A stretch of DNA of 34,198 nt from Acidobacteriota bacterium (GTDB taxonomy: Bacteria; Acidobacteriota; Terriglobia; Terriglobales; Acidobacteriaceae): NCBI GenBank assembly GCA_003224905.1, contig QIAA01000003.1, positions 1-34,198 on the forward strand. Direction: 5' to 3'. The notes under the pieces are model-generated. The model was not told the origin of the DNA. It saw only the letters and a program-made list of their open reading frames with translations, and did not search any database. The translations under genes were made by a program, and so were the position numbers. Positions 1 to 9,358 of this stretch are shown one piece after another; the first letter of the stretch is position 1, and each line of letters starts with the position of its first letter.

Positions 1-39
1 TGGTCTAGTCGTTCAAACACAGGCGTGAGTCCTTAATAT

Positions 40-74
40 CAGTTGGTAGGGGACAGTTCCCAGTTCTCAGTTGG
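40..74. repeat. Short tandem heptamer repeat
   Basis: Three adjacent heptamers of the form CAGTTCC, CAGTTCT and CAGTTGG occupy 54-74. A fourth copy, CAGTTGG, lies at 40-46. The array sits just past the stop codon of the DUF1385 gene. Positions 1-108 contain no recognisable gene. The repeat is degenerate and no function is claimed. Confidence 0.5.
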
Positions 75-108
75 GTTCGAGAAAGAGAGTGATTCGCGGC
101 GGGCGCCG

Positions 109-1110
109 CTACGCGATTACCAGCTCGCCCCCATGCTGCTTCTCCAGCGCCATAGCCTGTTCCAGTGCGATGATGGCGCACTCGGCTTGCGCATCCGATG
201 GCGGTTGCGTGGTGATGCGCTGCAACCACAGTCCCGGCGTGGTCATAAGAGCGAAGAGCGAACCGCGATGTTTGGCGGCAAAACGAATGATCTCGTACGA
301 AAGACCTGTGATAAGTGGCAGTAAGGCGATCCTAACCGCAAATCGCGCCCCGAACGTGGTTACCGGAACCAGCGTGTAAACCAGAATAGAAATCAGCATT
401 ACCGTCATCAGAAAGCTAGTGCCGCAGCGGGGATGATAGGTCGAATACTTTTGCACCGCGCCGGTTTCGAGTGAATCGCCATTTTCAAACGCGAACACGG
501 TCTTGTGCTCCGCCCCGTGATATTCGTAAACCCGATGGATATCGCGCAGCAATGAGACTCCCCAGATGAAGAGCAGGAAAAGAATGATGCGGATCGCGCC
601 ATCCACCAGATTAAAAATAATCTGTTCGCCGAAAATAGGATTCACGCGCTTCAATTCCGTCGCGGCGAGCAGCGGCAGAAATTTGTACATAAAAATGAAA
701 AAGCCCACCGAAATAATGATATTGACCGCTGCTATCCAGCCGTTGATTTCGAGCTTCTTCTTCTCGGAACCCTGCTTCGAATCTCCTAGCTGAACTTCAT
801 CCAATGCCACATTCGCAGAAAAACGCAGCGCACGGAATCCCAACCCCATAGCGTGACCTAGCGTAATCACGCCGCGAACCACGGGCCAGCCCATCCATTT
901 GTGCTTCTCCGAGAGACGCTCCAGGGGTTCGCTGTGGGTTGAAACCTCTCCCGAAGGTTTGCGGCAGGCGATCGCCCACGCATGCGGCGAGCGCATCATA
1001 ACCCCTTCCAGAACGGCCTGGCCGCCGACCAGGGTTTCCTCTCCTCCTTCCAACGCCGGAAGGAGCTGCACGGACACAAGAAAACGCCACAATGTTTTCA
1101 AGAACTGCAT
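109..1110 (-). CDS. DUF1385 family (YqhQ-like) integral membrane protein
   Basis: This 333-residue protein matches the DUF1385/YqhQ family by its pattern of motifs. An N-terminal soluble part contains GGQAVLEGVMMR (about residues 28-39). Two hydrophobic segments lie near residues 125-150 and 170-190. They are followed by EYHGAEHKTV and YHPRCGTSFL (about 195-235), a His/Glu/Cys-rich signature of the family, and then by further membrane segments. The function of the family is unknown; the conserved His, Glu and Cys residues could bind metal. The gene is divergent from the DNA ligase, with a 110-bp spacer. The chosen ATG has a GAGGAA some 14 bases upstream, which is far for a ribosome site, so the start is likely but not certain. 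The family assignment is firm. Confidence 0.85.
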   Translation of the reverse strand: MQFLKTLWRFLVSVQLLPALEGGEETLVGGQAVLEGVMMRSPHAWAIACRKPSGEVSTHSEPLERLSEKHKWMGWPVVRGVITLGHAMGLGFRALRFSANVALDEVQLGDSKQGSEKKKLEINGWIAAVNIIISVGFFIFMYKFLPLLAATELKRVNPIFGEQIIFNLVDGAIRIILFLLFIWGVSLLRDIHRVYEYHGAEHKTVFAFENGDSLETGAVQKYSTYHPRCGTSFLMTVMLISILVYTLVPVTTFGARFAVRIALLPLITGLSYEIIRFAAKHRGSLFALMTTPGLWLQRITTQPPSDAQAECAIIALEQAMALEKQHGGELVIA

Positions 1111-1220
1111 GTTTATTGGATGTTCCTCATGAATCGACGCTTCAACTACTTAGGGTACCACGAACGGGTTCGTTTTAGGATCGAACCGGCGGCGCACGGG
1201 CGCCCTGCACAACAGTTCCT

Positions 1221-2933
1221 ATGAAACAACTGGCCAGCCTTTGCGAACGGGTCGCAAGCACTACCAAAAAGCTGGAAAAGACAGCGCTGGTTGCCGATTA
1301 CCTTAAATCGCGAACCACCGAGGAGGCAGCAACGGCCGCCGTGTTCCTCTCCGGCAAGCCCTTTCCCGCCTGGGAAGAGACAACTCTGAATGTAGGCGGC
1401 GCACTGTTGTGGCGGATCGTTTCTGAGCTTTCGGGAAGGCCAGAGACCGAACTGACCGCCGCATATCGGCAACACGGCGATCTGGGCGCTGTTGCCCGTG
1501 GGGTGTTGCCAGCCAGAAATCTCGAGCGAGATCTCAGTATTGTCGAGATTCAGCGGAGCTTCAGGCAAATTGCTGCCGCTCGCGGTCCCGCCATGAAAGG
1601 ACCGCTGGTTCGTGATCTGTTCACGCAAGTGCCCCCGCTCGAAGCCAAGTACATTATCAAAATCATGACCGGCGACTTGCGTATCGGGCTGAAAGAAAGC
1701 CTGGTTGAGGAGGCGATTGCCACGGCGTATGGGGGACCCCTGGCTGCCGTACAACGCGCCAACATGATGCTCGGCGATATCGGCCGGACGCTCGAACTTG
1801 CAGCTGCCGGCAAGTTGGCGGAGGCGAGTATGCGGATGTTCCATCCCGTCGGTTTCATGCTGGCCAGTCCGGCGGAGTCGGCGGAAGAAGCGCTCAGCTA
1901 CTTTCAGGAACCGATGGTTGAGGACAAATACGACGGCATTCGCGCACAGGCACACTGTTCGGGGGGAGAGGTGCGAATCTTCTCGCGCACGCGCGACGAT
2001 ATCACGGGGTCGTTTCCCGAGTTGCCGGATGTGCTCGCGGGTCTGCCCGAAAGCGTCATTCTAGACGGCGAAATCGTGGCCTGGAGTTACTTGTCTGCGG
2101 AGCCGAATGAACCGGGAAGAGCATTGCCGTTCAGCGCTCTGCAGCAGCGGCTCGGGCGCAAGAAAGTCACCCAGGAGATGCTCCGCAAGGTACCAGTAGC
2201 TTATCTCGTGTTCGACATTCTATATGCCGGTGATCAACTTCTGATCGAACATCCGTTGCGGGAACGTGCAAAGATCCTCGACGAGCTTTTGGCAGCGCCA
2301 CGAGTGCAGGTAGCCCTTCGTTCTGCCGAACCTCAGGGGCTCCTTGGTTTCGATCCGCAGGAGAGTCCCACGCGCGCACAATTGATCCGCGCACCGGTAT
2401 TCCGCGCCTCGTCTCCCGAGGAACTCAATCGCCTGTTCGACGGAGCCCAGGCACGCGGCAATGAGGGACTTATGCTGAAAGATCCGGAGTTACCCTACAC
2501 TCCAGGCCGGCGTGGAAGGTCTTGGCTCAAAATGAAGCGGCAACTCGCCACGCTTGATGTGGTCGTGACTGCGGTTGAGTATGGCCACGGTAAACGAATC
2601 GGTGTCCTCAGCGATTACACGTTTGCGGTTTGGGATGGCGACCGGCTCGTGAATATCGGCAAAGCCTATTCCGGTTTAACCGACGCCGAAATCGCCGAAA
2701 TGACCAAATGGTTCCTGGGTCACGCCCTGGAAGATCAGGGACTGCGTCTCGCAGTTGAGCCCAAGATCGTCCTCGAAGTCGCCTTCAACAACATGATGCG
2801 CTCCGACCGGCATAACAGCGGTTATGCCTTGAGATTCCCCAGAATTGTCCGCTTACGGCCGGACAAGCTGCCGGAAGAGGCGGACACTCTTGATCTGGCG
2901 CGACAAATCTACGCAAGACAGGGGAAGGCTTGA
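1221..2933 (+). CDS. lig: ATP-dependent DNA ligase
   Basis: The 570-residue product has the three domains of ATP-dependent DNA ligases. An N-terminal helical DNA-binding domain covers about residues 1-185. The adenylation domain follows, with motif I EDKYDGIR and the nucleophile Lys236. It also carries motif III FSRTRDD, motif IIIa YLVFDILY, motif IV EGLMLK and motif V SWLKMK. An OB-fold domain ends the protein. It seals nicks by way of a Lys-AMP intermediate. Bacteria use the NAD-dependent LigA for replication, so this enzyme is presumably a repair or accessory ligase. The length fits the archaeal-type/LigB-like group. No partner nuclease or helicase gene adjoins it. No clear Shine-Dalgarno sequence precedes the ATG. 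Confidence 0.93.
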   Translation: MKQLASLCERVASTTKKLEKTALVADYLKSRTTEEAATAAVFLSGKPFPAWEETTLNVGGALLWRIVSELSGRPETELTAAYRQHGDLGAVARGVLPARNLERDLSIVEIQRSFRQIAAARGPAMKGPLVRDLFTQVPPLEAKYIIKIMTGDLRIGLKESLVEEAIATAYGGPLAAVQRANMMLGDIGRTLELAAAGKLAEASMRMFHPVGFMLASPAESAEEALSYFQEPMVEDKYDGIRAQAHCSGGEVRIFSRTRDDITGSFPELPDVLAGLPESVILDGEIVAWSYLSAEPNEPGRALPFSALQQRLGRKKVTQEMLRKVPVAYLVFDILYAGDQLLIEHPLRERAKILDELLAAPRVQVALRSAEPQGLLGFDPQESPTRAQLIRAPVFRASSPEELNRLFDGAQARGNEGLMLKDPELPYTPGRRGRSWLKMKRQLATLDVVVTAVEYGHGKRIGVLSDYTFAVWDGDRLVNIGKAYSGLTDAEIAEMTKWFLGHALEDQGLRLAVEPKIVLEVAFNNMMRSDRHNSGYALRFPRIVRLRPDKLPEEADTLDLARQIYARQGKA

Positions 2934-2956
2934 CCTTTTTCCAAACGGCAGCAATT

Positions 2957-2965
2957 TGCTATGGT
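2957..2965 (+). promoter_or_regulatory. Possible extended -10 of the guaB promoter
   Basis: TGCTATGGT fits the extended -10 form TGnTAtaaT, in the 77-bp gap between the ligase and guaB. No good -35 is visible at the right distance, which is common for extended -10 promoters. This is inferred from the bases alone. Confidence 0.3.
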
Positions 2966-2995
2966 TTGCCACAGCTCTCTAGAATGAGAGACTAA

Positions 2996-4516
<1,521 letters not shown>

Positions 4517-4537
4517 GTTCGAACGGGAATTTCTGAG

Positions 4538-5026
4538 TTGAATCCCTCCCAAAGGCACATCCTCAAAACCTGGATCGCTGCCATTCTGTGGCTCATCCTG
4601 ATCACACTGGAATCCAGCAGTTTGGGTTCAGCCGCAAATACCAGCCGCTTTCTGTATCCGTTGCTGCACTTTCTGATCGGGCTCGATCCCATCCGGTTCC
4701 AAGTCTGGCATGTTTACATCCGCAAGACTGGCCACTTCGTGGGCTATTTTATGCTGAGCTTACTGCTGTTCCGTGCCTGGCGAGCCACTCTCGCGCAGAG
4801 CGGAGCCGGAGGTTGGTCGATTCTTTGGGCCGGAATTGCTTTATCAATGACCGGTTTGGTCGCTTCGCTTGACGAGTGGCATCAAACCTATCTCACATCC
4901 AGAACAGGAACCATCGAAGACGCCTTCCTGGACTCCTTCGCGGCGCTTACCGCCCAGTTGGTAATTTATCTTGTGCTTAGAAACCGGCAGCCGGTTTCAC
5001 GCAGGGAAGTGGTTGAAGGATCGTGA
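4538..5026 (+). CDS. VanZ-like family membrane protein
   Basis: This is a 162-residue protein with about four hydrophobic segments. VanZ-like hallmarks are RKTGHFVGYFML (about residues 62-73) and DEWHQTYLTSRTGTIEDAFLDS (about 110-131, a D-E-x-H-Q motif followed by a polar R...D region). VanZ itself gives low-level teicoplanin resistance, but most family members have no known role. The start is TTG at 4538, with no upstream ATG in frame. The position directly after guaB suggests co-transcription but gives no clue to function. Confidence 0.8.
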   Translation: MNPSQRHILKTWIAAILWLILITLESSSLGSAANTSRFLYPLLHFLIGLDPIRFQVWHVYIRKTGHFVGYFMLSLLLFRAWRATLAQSGAGGWSILWAGIALSMTGLVASLDEWHQTYLTSRTGTIEDAFLDSFAALTAQLVIYLVLRNRQPVSRREVVEGS

Positions 5027-5043
5027 TCGTATGCTTTTAGCTT

Positions 5044-5057
5044 AAGCCGAGTGGCTT
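5044..5057. other. Small inverted repeat in a VanZ-downstream spacer
   Basis: AAGCC and GGCTT are separated by GAGT. The surrounding spacer (5030-5082) is rich in near-repeats of TAGCTAA/GAGCTAA. It lies between two converging genes and could help end transcription, but there is no T-tract. Confidence 0.25.
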
Positions 5058-5090
5058 GGCTATGAGCTAACGGCTAAGAGCTAATTTGCC

Positions 5091-5582
5091 TCAATACATC
5101 GCGTCGTACTTAGTAACCGCCCATTGCCCGGTCCTGTTCTCCAAGATGACCGAGAATGGTTCCTCATACGTATTCTTCTGATTCGCGGCATCCACTCGTT
5201 TCCCGCGATAATGCAGAATGCGCAGCGGCGGCATATCCTCCCATTCCACCAGCTTCCACGAACGCAGCGGATGTCTTGTCTCTGACTCGCAAATATAAGC
5301 AGCGTATTTTTTGCGGTAATCCTTCTGCCATCCCGCCAATTCGTCGTTGCAGCGCCCATCCTTCATAGCGCGAATAAACTTGCCGGCCTCACGTTCGGAG
5401 GCACGATCGCGCAGCGGGTTCAGCGAGATGGACTCCGGGATCCCGGAGAGTGGATCCCGCTGTTCCGACCGGCCCAGCACCGGCCCCTGCCCATTCAGCC
5501 AAAGCAAATAACCGAAAAAGACCACAATCAGAAGACCACCGGCGCCCAGTGCAATGCGCAATTGTGTGCGCGAGACCTGCAT
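5091..5582 (-). CDS. Hypothetical membrane-anchored protein
   Basis: The 163-residue protein has one N-terminal hydrophobic segment (about residues 10-28, LRIALGAGGLLIVVFFGYLL). A Pro/Gly-rich linker and a mixed soluble domain of about 110 residues follow, presumably on the outer face of the membrane. The soluble part has a helical stretch (SEREAGKFIRAMKDGRCNDE). It ends in a beta-rich tail with SWKLVEWEDM and TGQWAVTKYDAMY. I do not recognise a family. Codon use looks like that of its neighbours and the frame is clean, so it is likely a real gene. No operon partner is obvious. Confidence 0.65.
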   Translation of the reverse strand: MQVSRTQLRIALGAGGLLIVVFFGYLLWLNGQGPVLGRSEQRDPLSGIPESISLNPLRDRASEREAGKFIRAMKDGRCNDELAGWQKDYRKKYAAYICESETRHPLRSWKLVEWEDMPPLRILHYRGKRVDAANQKNTYEEPFSVILENRTGQWAVTKYDAMY

Positions 5583-5786
5583 GTTTTCTCGTTTAGTGTA
5601 GCGTCCCCAGAGGCGGGGGCAAGATTACCGCAGGCAGACGCGAGAGGACATGTACGCACGCAAGTGCCAGGAAACATGCAAGAAGCTCACGCTGGGTGTC
5701 GCCCCTATGTAAGGTGGAATGGATCCAACCGCGAGGAATCGAACTCTATGTGTCCGATGTTCGGAAAGTAAAGAATTGGTCCCGCC

Positions 5787-5802
5787 CGGTCTAAGCAGAC
5801 CG
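5787..5802 (-). terminator. Hairpin over the stop codon of the small downstream gene
   Basis: CGGTCT and AGACCG form a perfect 6-bp stem with a 4-base loop. It spans the TAG stop of the gene at 5791-6006. No U-tract follows on the minus strand, so it is a weak terminator candidate. Confidence 0.25.
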
Positions 5803-6006
5803 CTTTCGCGCGATCAGCGTCTCCAGCGCGTAGAGCGCATTACTGAGCTGTTGACGTTCCCGCGCGTCGCGGAAATCCTCCCCCTCGATCTCTTCCAGGC
5901 GCCTGTGAATCGCTTGCCGAGCCGCTTCAATGCGCCCGTGCAGCTTGCGAGGATCGAATTCATCCATAGCGGCCCTGTATAAGGCCACCCAGCCGCCGTC
6001 GGACAT
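5791..6006 (-). CDS. Small helical hypothetical protein (71 aa)
   Basis: A longer in-frame reading exists up to 6081. The ATG at 6004-6006 is preferred because GGAGGTG lies just upstream, a strong Shine-Dalgarno sequence. The product is charged and almost wholly helical. The stretches KLHGRIEAARQAIHRRLEEI and DARERQQLSNALYALETLI look like two amphipathic helices, possibly a helical hairpin. There is no signal peptide. No known function is recognised. A 200-bp stretch without a gene separates it from the anchored protein upstream of 5582. Confidence 0.6.
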   Translation of the reverse strand: MSDGGWVALYRAAMDEFDPRKLHGRIEAARQAIHRRLEEIEGEDFRDARERQQLSNALYALETLIARKRSA

Positions 6007-6174
6007 ACTTTCACCTCCACCGGGGACCAGGAGTACCCCAGACGAACGACACGTGCCCATTATAGGCCCGCAGAGCGCCATTGACGCGCTAAACGACCCC
6101 AGGCGGATGATGGCCGTTTGGTAAGGAGAACTCGACCGGCGTAACCGTCGCTATGCTACTCTCCCATCCCAAAC

Positions 6175-6654
6175 ATGCCCAAGCGACCTTGCTCGAATCA
6201 ATGCCCTTGGCTTCTAGTTGCGCTACTTGCTACGTACGCTCTAGCCCTGGAGCACACAAAGCAACCTGAGCTACCAGCCTGGCGTGGAACCTGGGCCGCC
6301 ACAGCCACCCAGACCCATTCATTCCGCGGACACTGGTCCGCCAAGCTCCTCCCCGACACGCACAACGCCGTCCAGGGCTCCTGGACACTCCTTAACGATG
6401 CAAATCAAATTGTTCTTGAAGGCACGTGGTCGGCGGAGAAGTCTCCGCGCGGATGGCGAGGCACCTGGTCAGCTCGCCCTGCCGCAGGCCGTCGTTTCTC
6501 CGGCACTTGGACATCGGACATGCCAGACTTCTCCGGTAAGTCCTTCGAGGACATGCTCCAGTCAACGATCGAAAAGCAGCTGAGTGGCTCTTGGCGAAGC
6601 GGGAGGATGCAAGGAGGTTGGTGGCTGCACGGTCAGACCAGCGTGCGCCGCTGA
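6175..6654 (+). CDS. Secreted protein made of G-x-W repeats
   Basis: This is a 159-residue protein with an N-terminal hydrophobic segment (about residues 10-24, WLLVALLATYALALE) that looks like a signal peptide. The rest is a run of eight short beta-like units centred on G-x-W. These are RGTWAA, RGHWSA, QGSWTL, EGTWSA, RGTWSA, SGTWTS, SGSWRS and QGGWWL, spaced 10-35 residues apart. Such spacing suggests a small all-beta barrel or sandwich with one Trp per strand. I do not know a named family for it. It is probably periplasmic or surface-exposed. It lies upstream of tsaE on the same strand, but with a spacer of more than 100 bp. Confidence 0.65.
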   Translation: MPKRPCSNQCPWLLVALLATYALALEHTKQPELPAWRGTWAATATQTHSFRGHWSAKLLPDTHNAVQGSWTLLNDANQIVLEGTWSAEKSPRGWRGTWSARPAAGRRFSGTWTSDMPDFSGKSFEDMLQSTIEKQLSGSWRSGRMQGGWWLHGQTSVRR

Positions 6655-6751
6655 CCCAACAACATGCCATTGTCCGAGTGCCCAGTTGCTGCCGTGATTT
6701 GCAAACAAGGCAATTCTCTTTGTGCCGGAGCTCGGCCTGAATGACGGTCGT

Positions 6752-6757
6752 TATACT
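6752..6757 (+). promoter_or_regulatory. Possible -10 box for tsaE
   Basis: TATACT lies 15 bases before the ATG at 6773. If used, it gives a very short leader and supports the ATG over the upstream in-frame GTG at 6722. There is no good -35. Confidence 0.3.
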
Positions 6758-6772
6758 GGTTTCGCGACCAGC

Positions 6773-7243
6773 ATGGCAACACGGGAATTCACAACAAATT
6801 CAGCCGAAGAGACGATCGCGCTGGGATACAAAATTGCAAGCGGACTAACTCCTCCCAAGCTGGTTTTGCTGCGAGGAGAATTAGGAGCCGGAAAGACCAC
6901 TCTGGTGAAAGGAATTGCAGAAGCATTTCATGCCGCCTCGCAGGACGATGTCACGAGTCCTACTTTCACCCTGGTGCACGAATACCGCGGCCCTGACGTC
7001 AACATTTATCACATCGATCTTTATCGCGTGGACACCCAGCGACAGCTCGAAACCCTCGGATTGGACGACCTGATCGCCGGAAACAGCATCCTCCTGATCG
7101 AGTGGGGAGAGAAGTTTCAGCGTTTTGAACGCGAGCGTGATATCGAGATTGCAATCGAGAGCCTCGGAGAAAATCAGCGGATCATCAGACTTAAAGGCAA
7201 GTCGCTGGGTGGGCATCCGCTAAAGGAGAGGCAAGAGAGTTGA
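6773..7243 (+). CDS. tsaE: tRNA threonylcarbamoyladenosine biosynthesis ATPase TsaE
   Basis: TsaE is the ATPase that works with TsaB and TsaD to make t6A at position 37 of ANN-decoding tRNAs. The 156-residue product has the Walker A motif GELGAGKTT at residues 35-43. It also has the conserved TSPTFTLVHEY and IYHIDLYR segments and the family signature IEWGEK. The length is normal. The ATG at 6773 is chosen because the sequence from there matches the usual N-terminus of the family (short lead to TxSxEET). The upstream GTG at 6722 would add 17 non-conserved residues. No tsaB or rimI follows, so the t6A genes are dispersed here. Confidence 0.92.
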   Translation: MATREFTTNSAEETIALGYKIASGLTPPKLVLLRGELGAGKTTLVKGIAEAFHAASQDDVTSPTFTLVHEYRGPDVNIYHIDLYRVDTQRQLETLGLDDLIAGNSILLIEWGEKFQRFERERDIEIAIESLGENQRIIRLKGKSLGGHPLKERQES

Positions 7244-7248
7244 CAATC

Positions 7249-7267
7249 GCAAAAAACGCGCTTTTGC
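7249..7267 (+). terminator. Weak hairpin after tsaE
   Basis: GCAAAA and TTTTGC can pair around AACGCGC, 5 bases past the tsaE stop. The stem is short and A/T-rich. It lies in the convergent gap between tsaE and fabI (7244-7427), which holds no recognised gene. Confidence 0.25.
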
Positions 7268-7427
7268 TTCATCATCCTAAGTGGCGTGCTGCATGCTCGA
7301 ACCCCGCAGACAGCTACTCCAGGACAACCGTCACCTGATGCCGAGCCAGCTCAAAATTCGCCCACTAGCGCTCCTCAGGCGGTCCAGCCAAAAAGCGAGA
7401 AAGCCTGGCTCACGAGGTGATGATGGA

Positions 7428-8195
7428 TCAAAAGCCCATGATGTTGTAACCACAATCCACATAGATTACTTCACCGGTAATGCCCGAGCTCGCATCGGAA
7501 GCCAGAAACACTCCAGTTGCGCCAACTTCATTAACGTCTACATTTCGTTGCAACGGCGCACGCTCGGCGTGGACTCTCTGCATATCGGCGAAGCCGGAGA
7601 TGCCGCGAGCTGCAAGAGTCTTGATCGGCCCGGCAGAAATGGCGTTGACCCGGATTTTGCGTTTACCTAAGTCATGCGCGAGATAGCGAACCGAACACTC
7701 CAGCGCCGCCTTCGCAACCCCCATTACGTTGTAATTCGGCACGACCTTTTCCGCGCCGTAGTAGGTCATCGTGATAATGCTGCCTCCATCCTGCATGAGC
7801 GGAGCCGCCGCCCGAGCTAGTGCAATCAACGAAAAGACGCTCACATCGTGAGCAATGCGGAAGCCCTCACGGCTGGTATTGACGAAGTCGCCATTCAGAT
7901 CATTTCCAGGAGCAAAGGCTACGCTGTGAACCAGTACGTGCAGCTTGCCGTAGCGATCTCTTATTTGCCCGAACAGCCGATCAATTTCCGTATCGTTTGA
8001 GACATCGCACATGAAGGCTTCTGCTCCAGGCAACCCTAGAATCAGATCCTTTGCTTCCCGCTCCAGCCGCTCGTTCTGATAAGTCACAGCCAGCTTGGCG
8101 CCAGCCTCGTGCAATCCTTGTGCAATCGACCACGCGATGCTGCGTTTGTTGGCAACTCCGAAGACAACTGCCGTTCGGCCTTCGAGGCTTGTCAT
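7428..8195 (-). CDS. fabI: Enoyl-[acyl-carrier-protein] reductase (NADH), FabI type
   Basis: FabI reduces enoyl-ACP in the last step of each fatty-acid elongation cycle. It is a 255-residue member of the short-chain dehydrogenase fold. The cofactor loop GVANKRSIAWSIA lies at residues 13-25. The FabI catalytic pair Tyr-x6-Lys is Tyr155 and Lys162 (YNVMGVAK). VHSVAFAP and AGPIKTLAARGI are further FabI signatures. The ATG is preceded by AAGGA at a good distance. This is the triclosan/isoniazid target class. The gene stands alone, without other fab genes beside it. Confidence 0.95.
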   Translation of the reverse strand: MTSLEGRTAVVFGVANKRSIAWSIAQGLHEAGAKLAVTYQNERLEREAKDLILGLPGAEAFMCDVSNDTEIDRLFGQIRDRYGKLHVLVHSVAFAPGNDLNGDFVNTSREGFRIAHDVSVFSLIALARAAAPLMQDGGSIITMTYYGAEKVVPNYNVMGVAKAALECSVRYLAHDLGKRKIRVNAISAGPIKTLAARGISGFADMQRVHAERAPLQRNVDVNEVGATGVFLASDASSGITGEVIYVDCGYNIMGF

Positions 8196-8356
8196 GCGGA
8201 TCCTTCAAGAATTGGGATGAACGACCAAGAGAATATCAAACGCCGCTTGGGAAGTCTCCGAGGCGTGGAATGCGCATTTGCATTGACGGTCGCACTGGCC
8301 TCACGAAAAACATCGCGCTCCAGGCTCGGGAATGTTCGAAAGAACTGATGAGCTGG

Positions 8357-8432
8357 TGGTGAGCGCGGCAGGATTCGAACCTGCGACCCATGCCTTAAAA
8401 GGGCATTGCTCTACCAACTGAGCTACGCGCCC
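8357..8432 (-). tRNA. tRNA-Lys (anticodon UUU)
   Basis: The minus strand folds as a full cloverleaf. The 7-bp acceptor stem GGGCGCG/CGCGCTC has one G-U pair. The D-arm is GCTC...GAGC. The anticodon arm ATGCC-CTTTTAA-GGCAT carries TTT. The T-arm is GCAGG-TTCGAAT-CCTGC. The discriminator base is A at 8360, and the CCA end is encoded at 8357-8359. Confidence 0.97.
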
Positions 8433-8567
8433 ACTTTCTTTCAATCTAACACAACGGGAAGAACTTAGTCGGCATGGACTCCGCAGTGCCTGTCTTCAAG
8501 CCCCGCAGACACCAACGTGATCGCTCATCATGCAAGAGTAGACGAGAGAAACCTGTGAGTTACGATC

Positions 8568-8690
8568 TTAGTTACACAGCGGGGCTGTGGGATGCAGCTT
8601 GCAATAATGCGCAATCGGACCCGCCGAACTGACAGAACACAGCGTCGAGGACAGTAGCACCAACAAGAGCACTACAAATCTGAGCTTCAT
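8568..8690 (-). CDS. Short secreted peptide with two cysteines (40 aa)
   Basis: This small gene runs from ATG at 8688-8690 to TAA at 8568-8570. AGGAG stands 7 bases before the ATG, a strong Shine-Dalgarno sequence. The first 22 or so residues (MKLRFVVLLLVLLSS and on to SSA) form a classic signal peptide. The predicted mature part is about 17-18 residues, GPIAHYCKLHPTAPLCN, with two Cys that could form a disulphide. It lies between a TIG-domain lipoprotein and tRNA-Lys on the same strand. I recognise no family. The combination of ribosome site, signal peptide and clean stop makes a real gene likely; the role is unknown. Confidence 0.6.
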   Translation of the reverse strand: MKLRFVVLLLVLLSSTLCSVSSAGPIAHYCKLHPTAPLCN

Positions 8691-8789
8691 AAGCTTTCTC
8701 CTGAATGGCTAGTCATAAAGCCAGTCCGAATGACGCGCTATGCTAGCACATTTCGAACAAAGCAGACGTATGCTTCCGAGACGCGGCAT

Positions 8790-9185
8790 CTAGTTGCTGA
8801 CTGTGAAGTTCATGACGTTGGAAGTCTCGCTCTTCGTCCCGCCGCTGCCATAAGGACCGCCCGTTGCGGGCGTACCCGGATTGGTTACGGAAACCGGTAT
8901 GGTGTCGGCAGTAGCGATGGCGGAGGCAGGGATTGCAGCGGTAAGCTGTTTCCCGGTCACGAACATGGTGGTTTGAGCCGTGCCATTCCAATTGATGACG
9001 GCGTTGTTTGCAAAGCTGCTCCCATTAACTGTCAAGGTGAACCCCGGGCCCCCTGCAGTCGCGTTATCGGGTGAAAGTTCAGTAATGGCGGGAACAATTC
9101 CAGGTTGCGGTGCCGCAGGCTTAGGAGAGCCATAGCCGCACCCAAAGAACAACGCCGTGAGGCAGAGCATCGAAATTAGTTTCAT
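8790..9185 (-). CDS. Lipoprotein with a single IPT/TIG domain
   Basis: This 131-residue protein begins with a lipoprotein signal peptide (LTALFFGC, lipobox Cys16). A Pro-rich linker and one IPT/TIG immunoglobulin-like domain follow, with the familiar pattern PAITELSPDNATAGGPGFTLTVNGSSF. TIG domains are common in secreted and surface proteins of Acidobacteriota, where they serve as structural or binding modules. It is probably attached to the outer or inner membrane facing the periplasm. It is divergent from the anchored protein at 9359. The 40-residue secreted peptide gene follows about 100 bases downstream on the same strand and may be co-transcribed. Confidence 0.8.
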   Translation of the reverse strand: MKLISMLCLTALFFGCGYGSPKPAAPQPGIVPAITELSPDNATAGGPGFTLTVNGSSFANNAVINWNGTAQTTMFVTGKQLTAAIPASAIATADTIPVSVTNPGTPATGGPYGSGGTKSETSNVMNFTVSN

Positions 9186-9256
9186 AATATTTTCCGGAGT
9201 GAAGATGTAGAAAACGCTAGCAGCGCACCAAGGAATGGCTGTCAGGCAAATGTCAT

Positions 9257-9286
9257 TTGTTTGTAAAGAAAATGTCCGTTTAGGAT
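9257..9286 (+). promoter_or_regulatory. Possible promoter for the 9359 gene
   Basis: TTGTTT (9257-9262) and TAGGAT (9281-9286) are 18 bases apart, in the divergent gap between two genes. The match is modest. Confidence 0.3.
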
Positions 9287-9358
9287 AGGCTGCCGTGGCT
9301 TGGTATAGGACTGATCTGCGATCTTAACTATTGCAGAAAGAAAAGTAAGGAGATGGTC

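Noticed and set aside
5712..5775. A tRNA-like stretch on the minus strand (TTCGATT loop near GGATCC)
   Set aside because: The T-stem has two mismatches and no matching acceptor, D or anticodon arms are found.
6722..6772. Longer tsaE start at GTG
   Set aside because: The added residues are not family-like and a -10 box falls within them.
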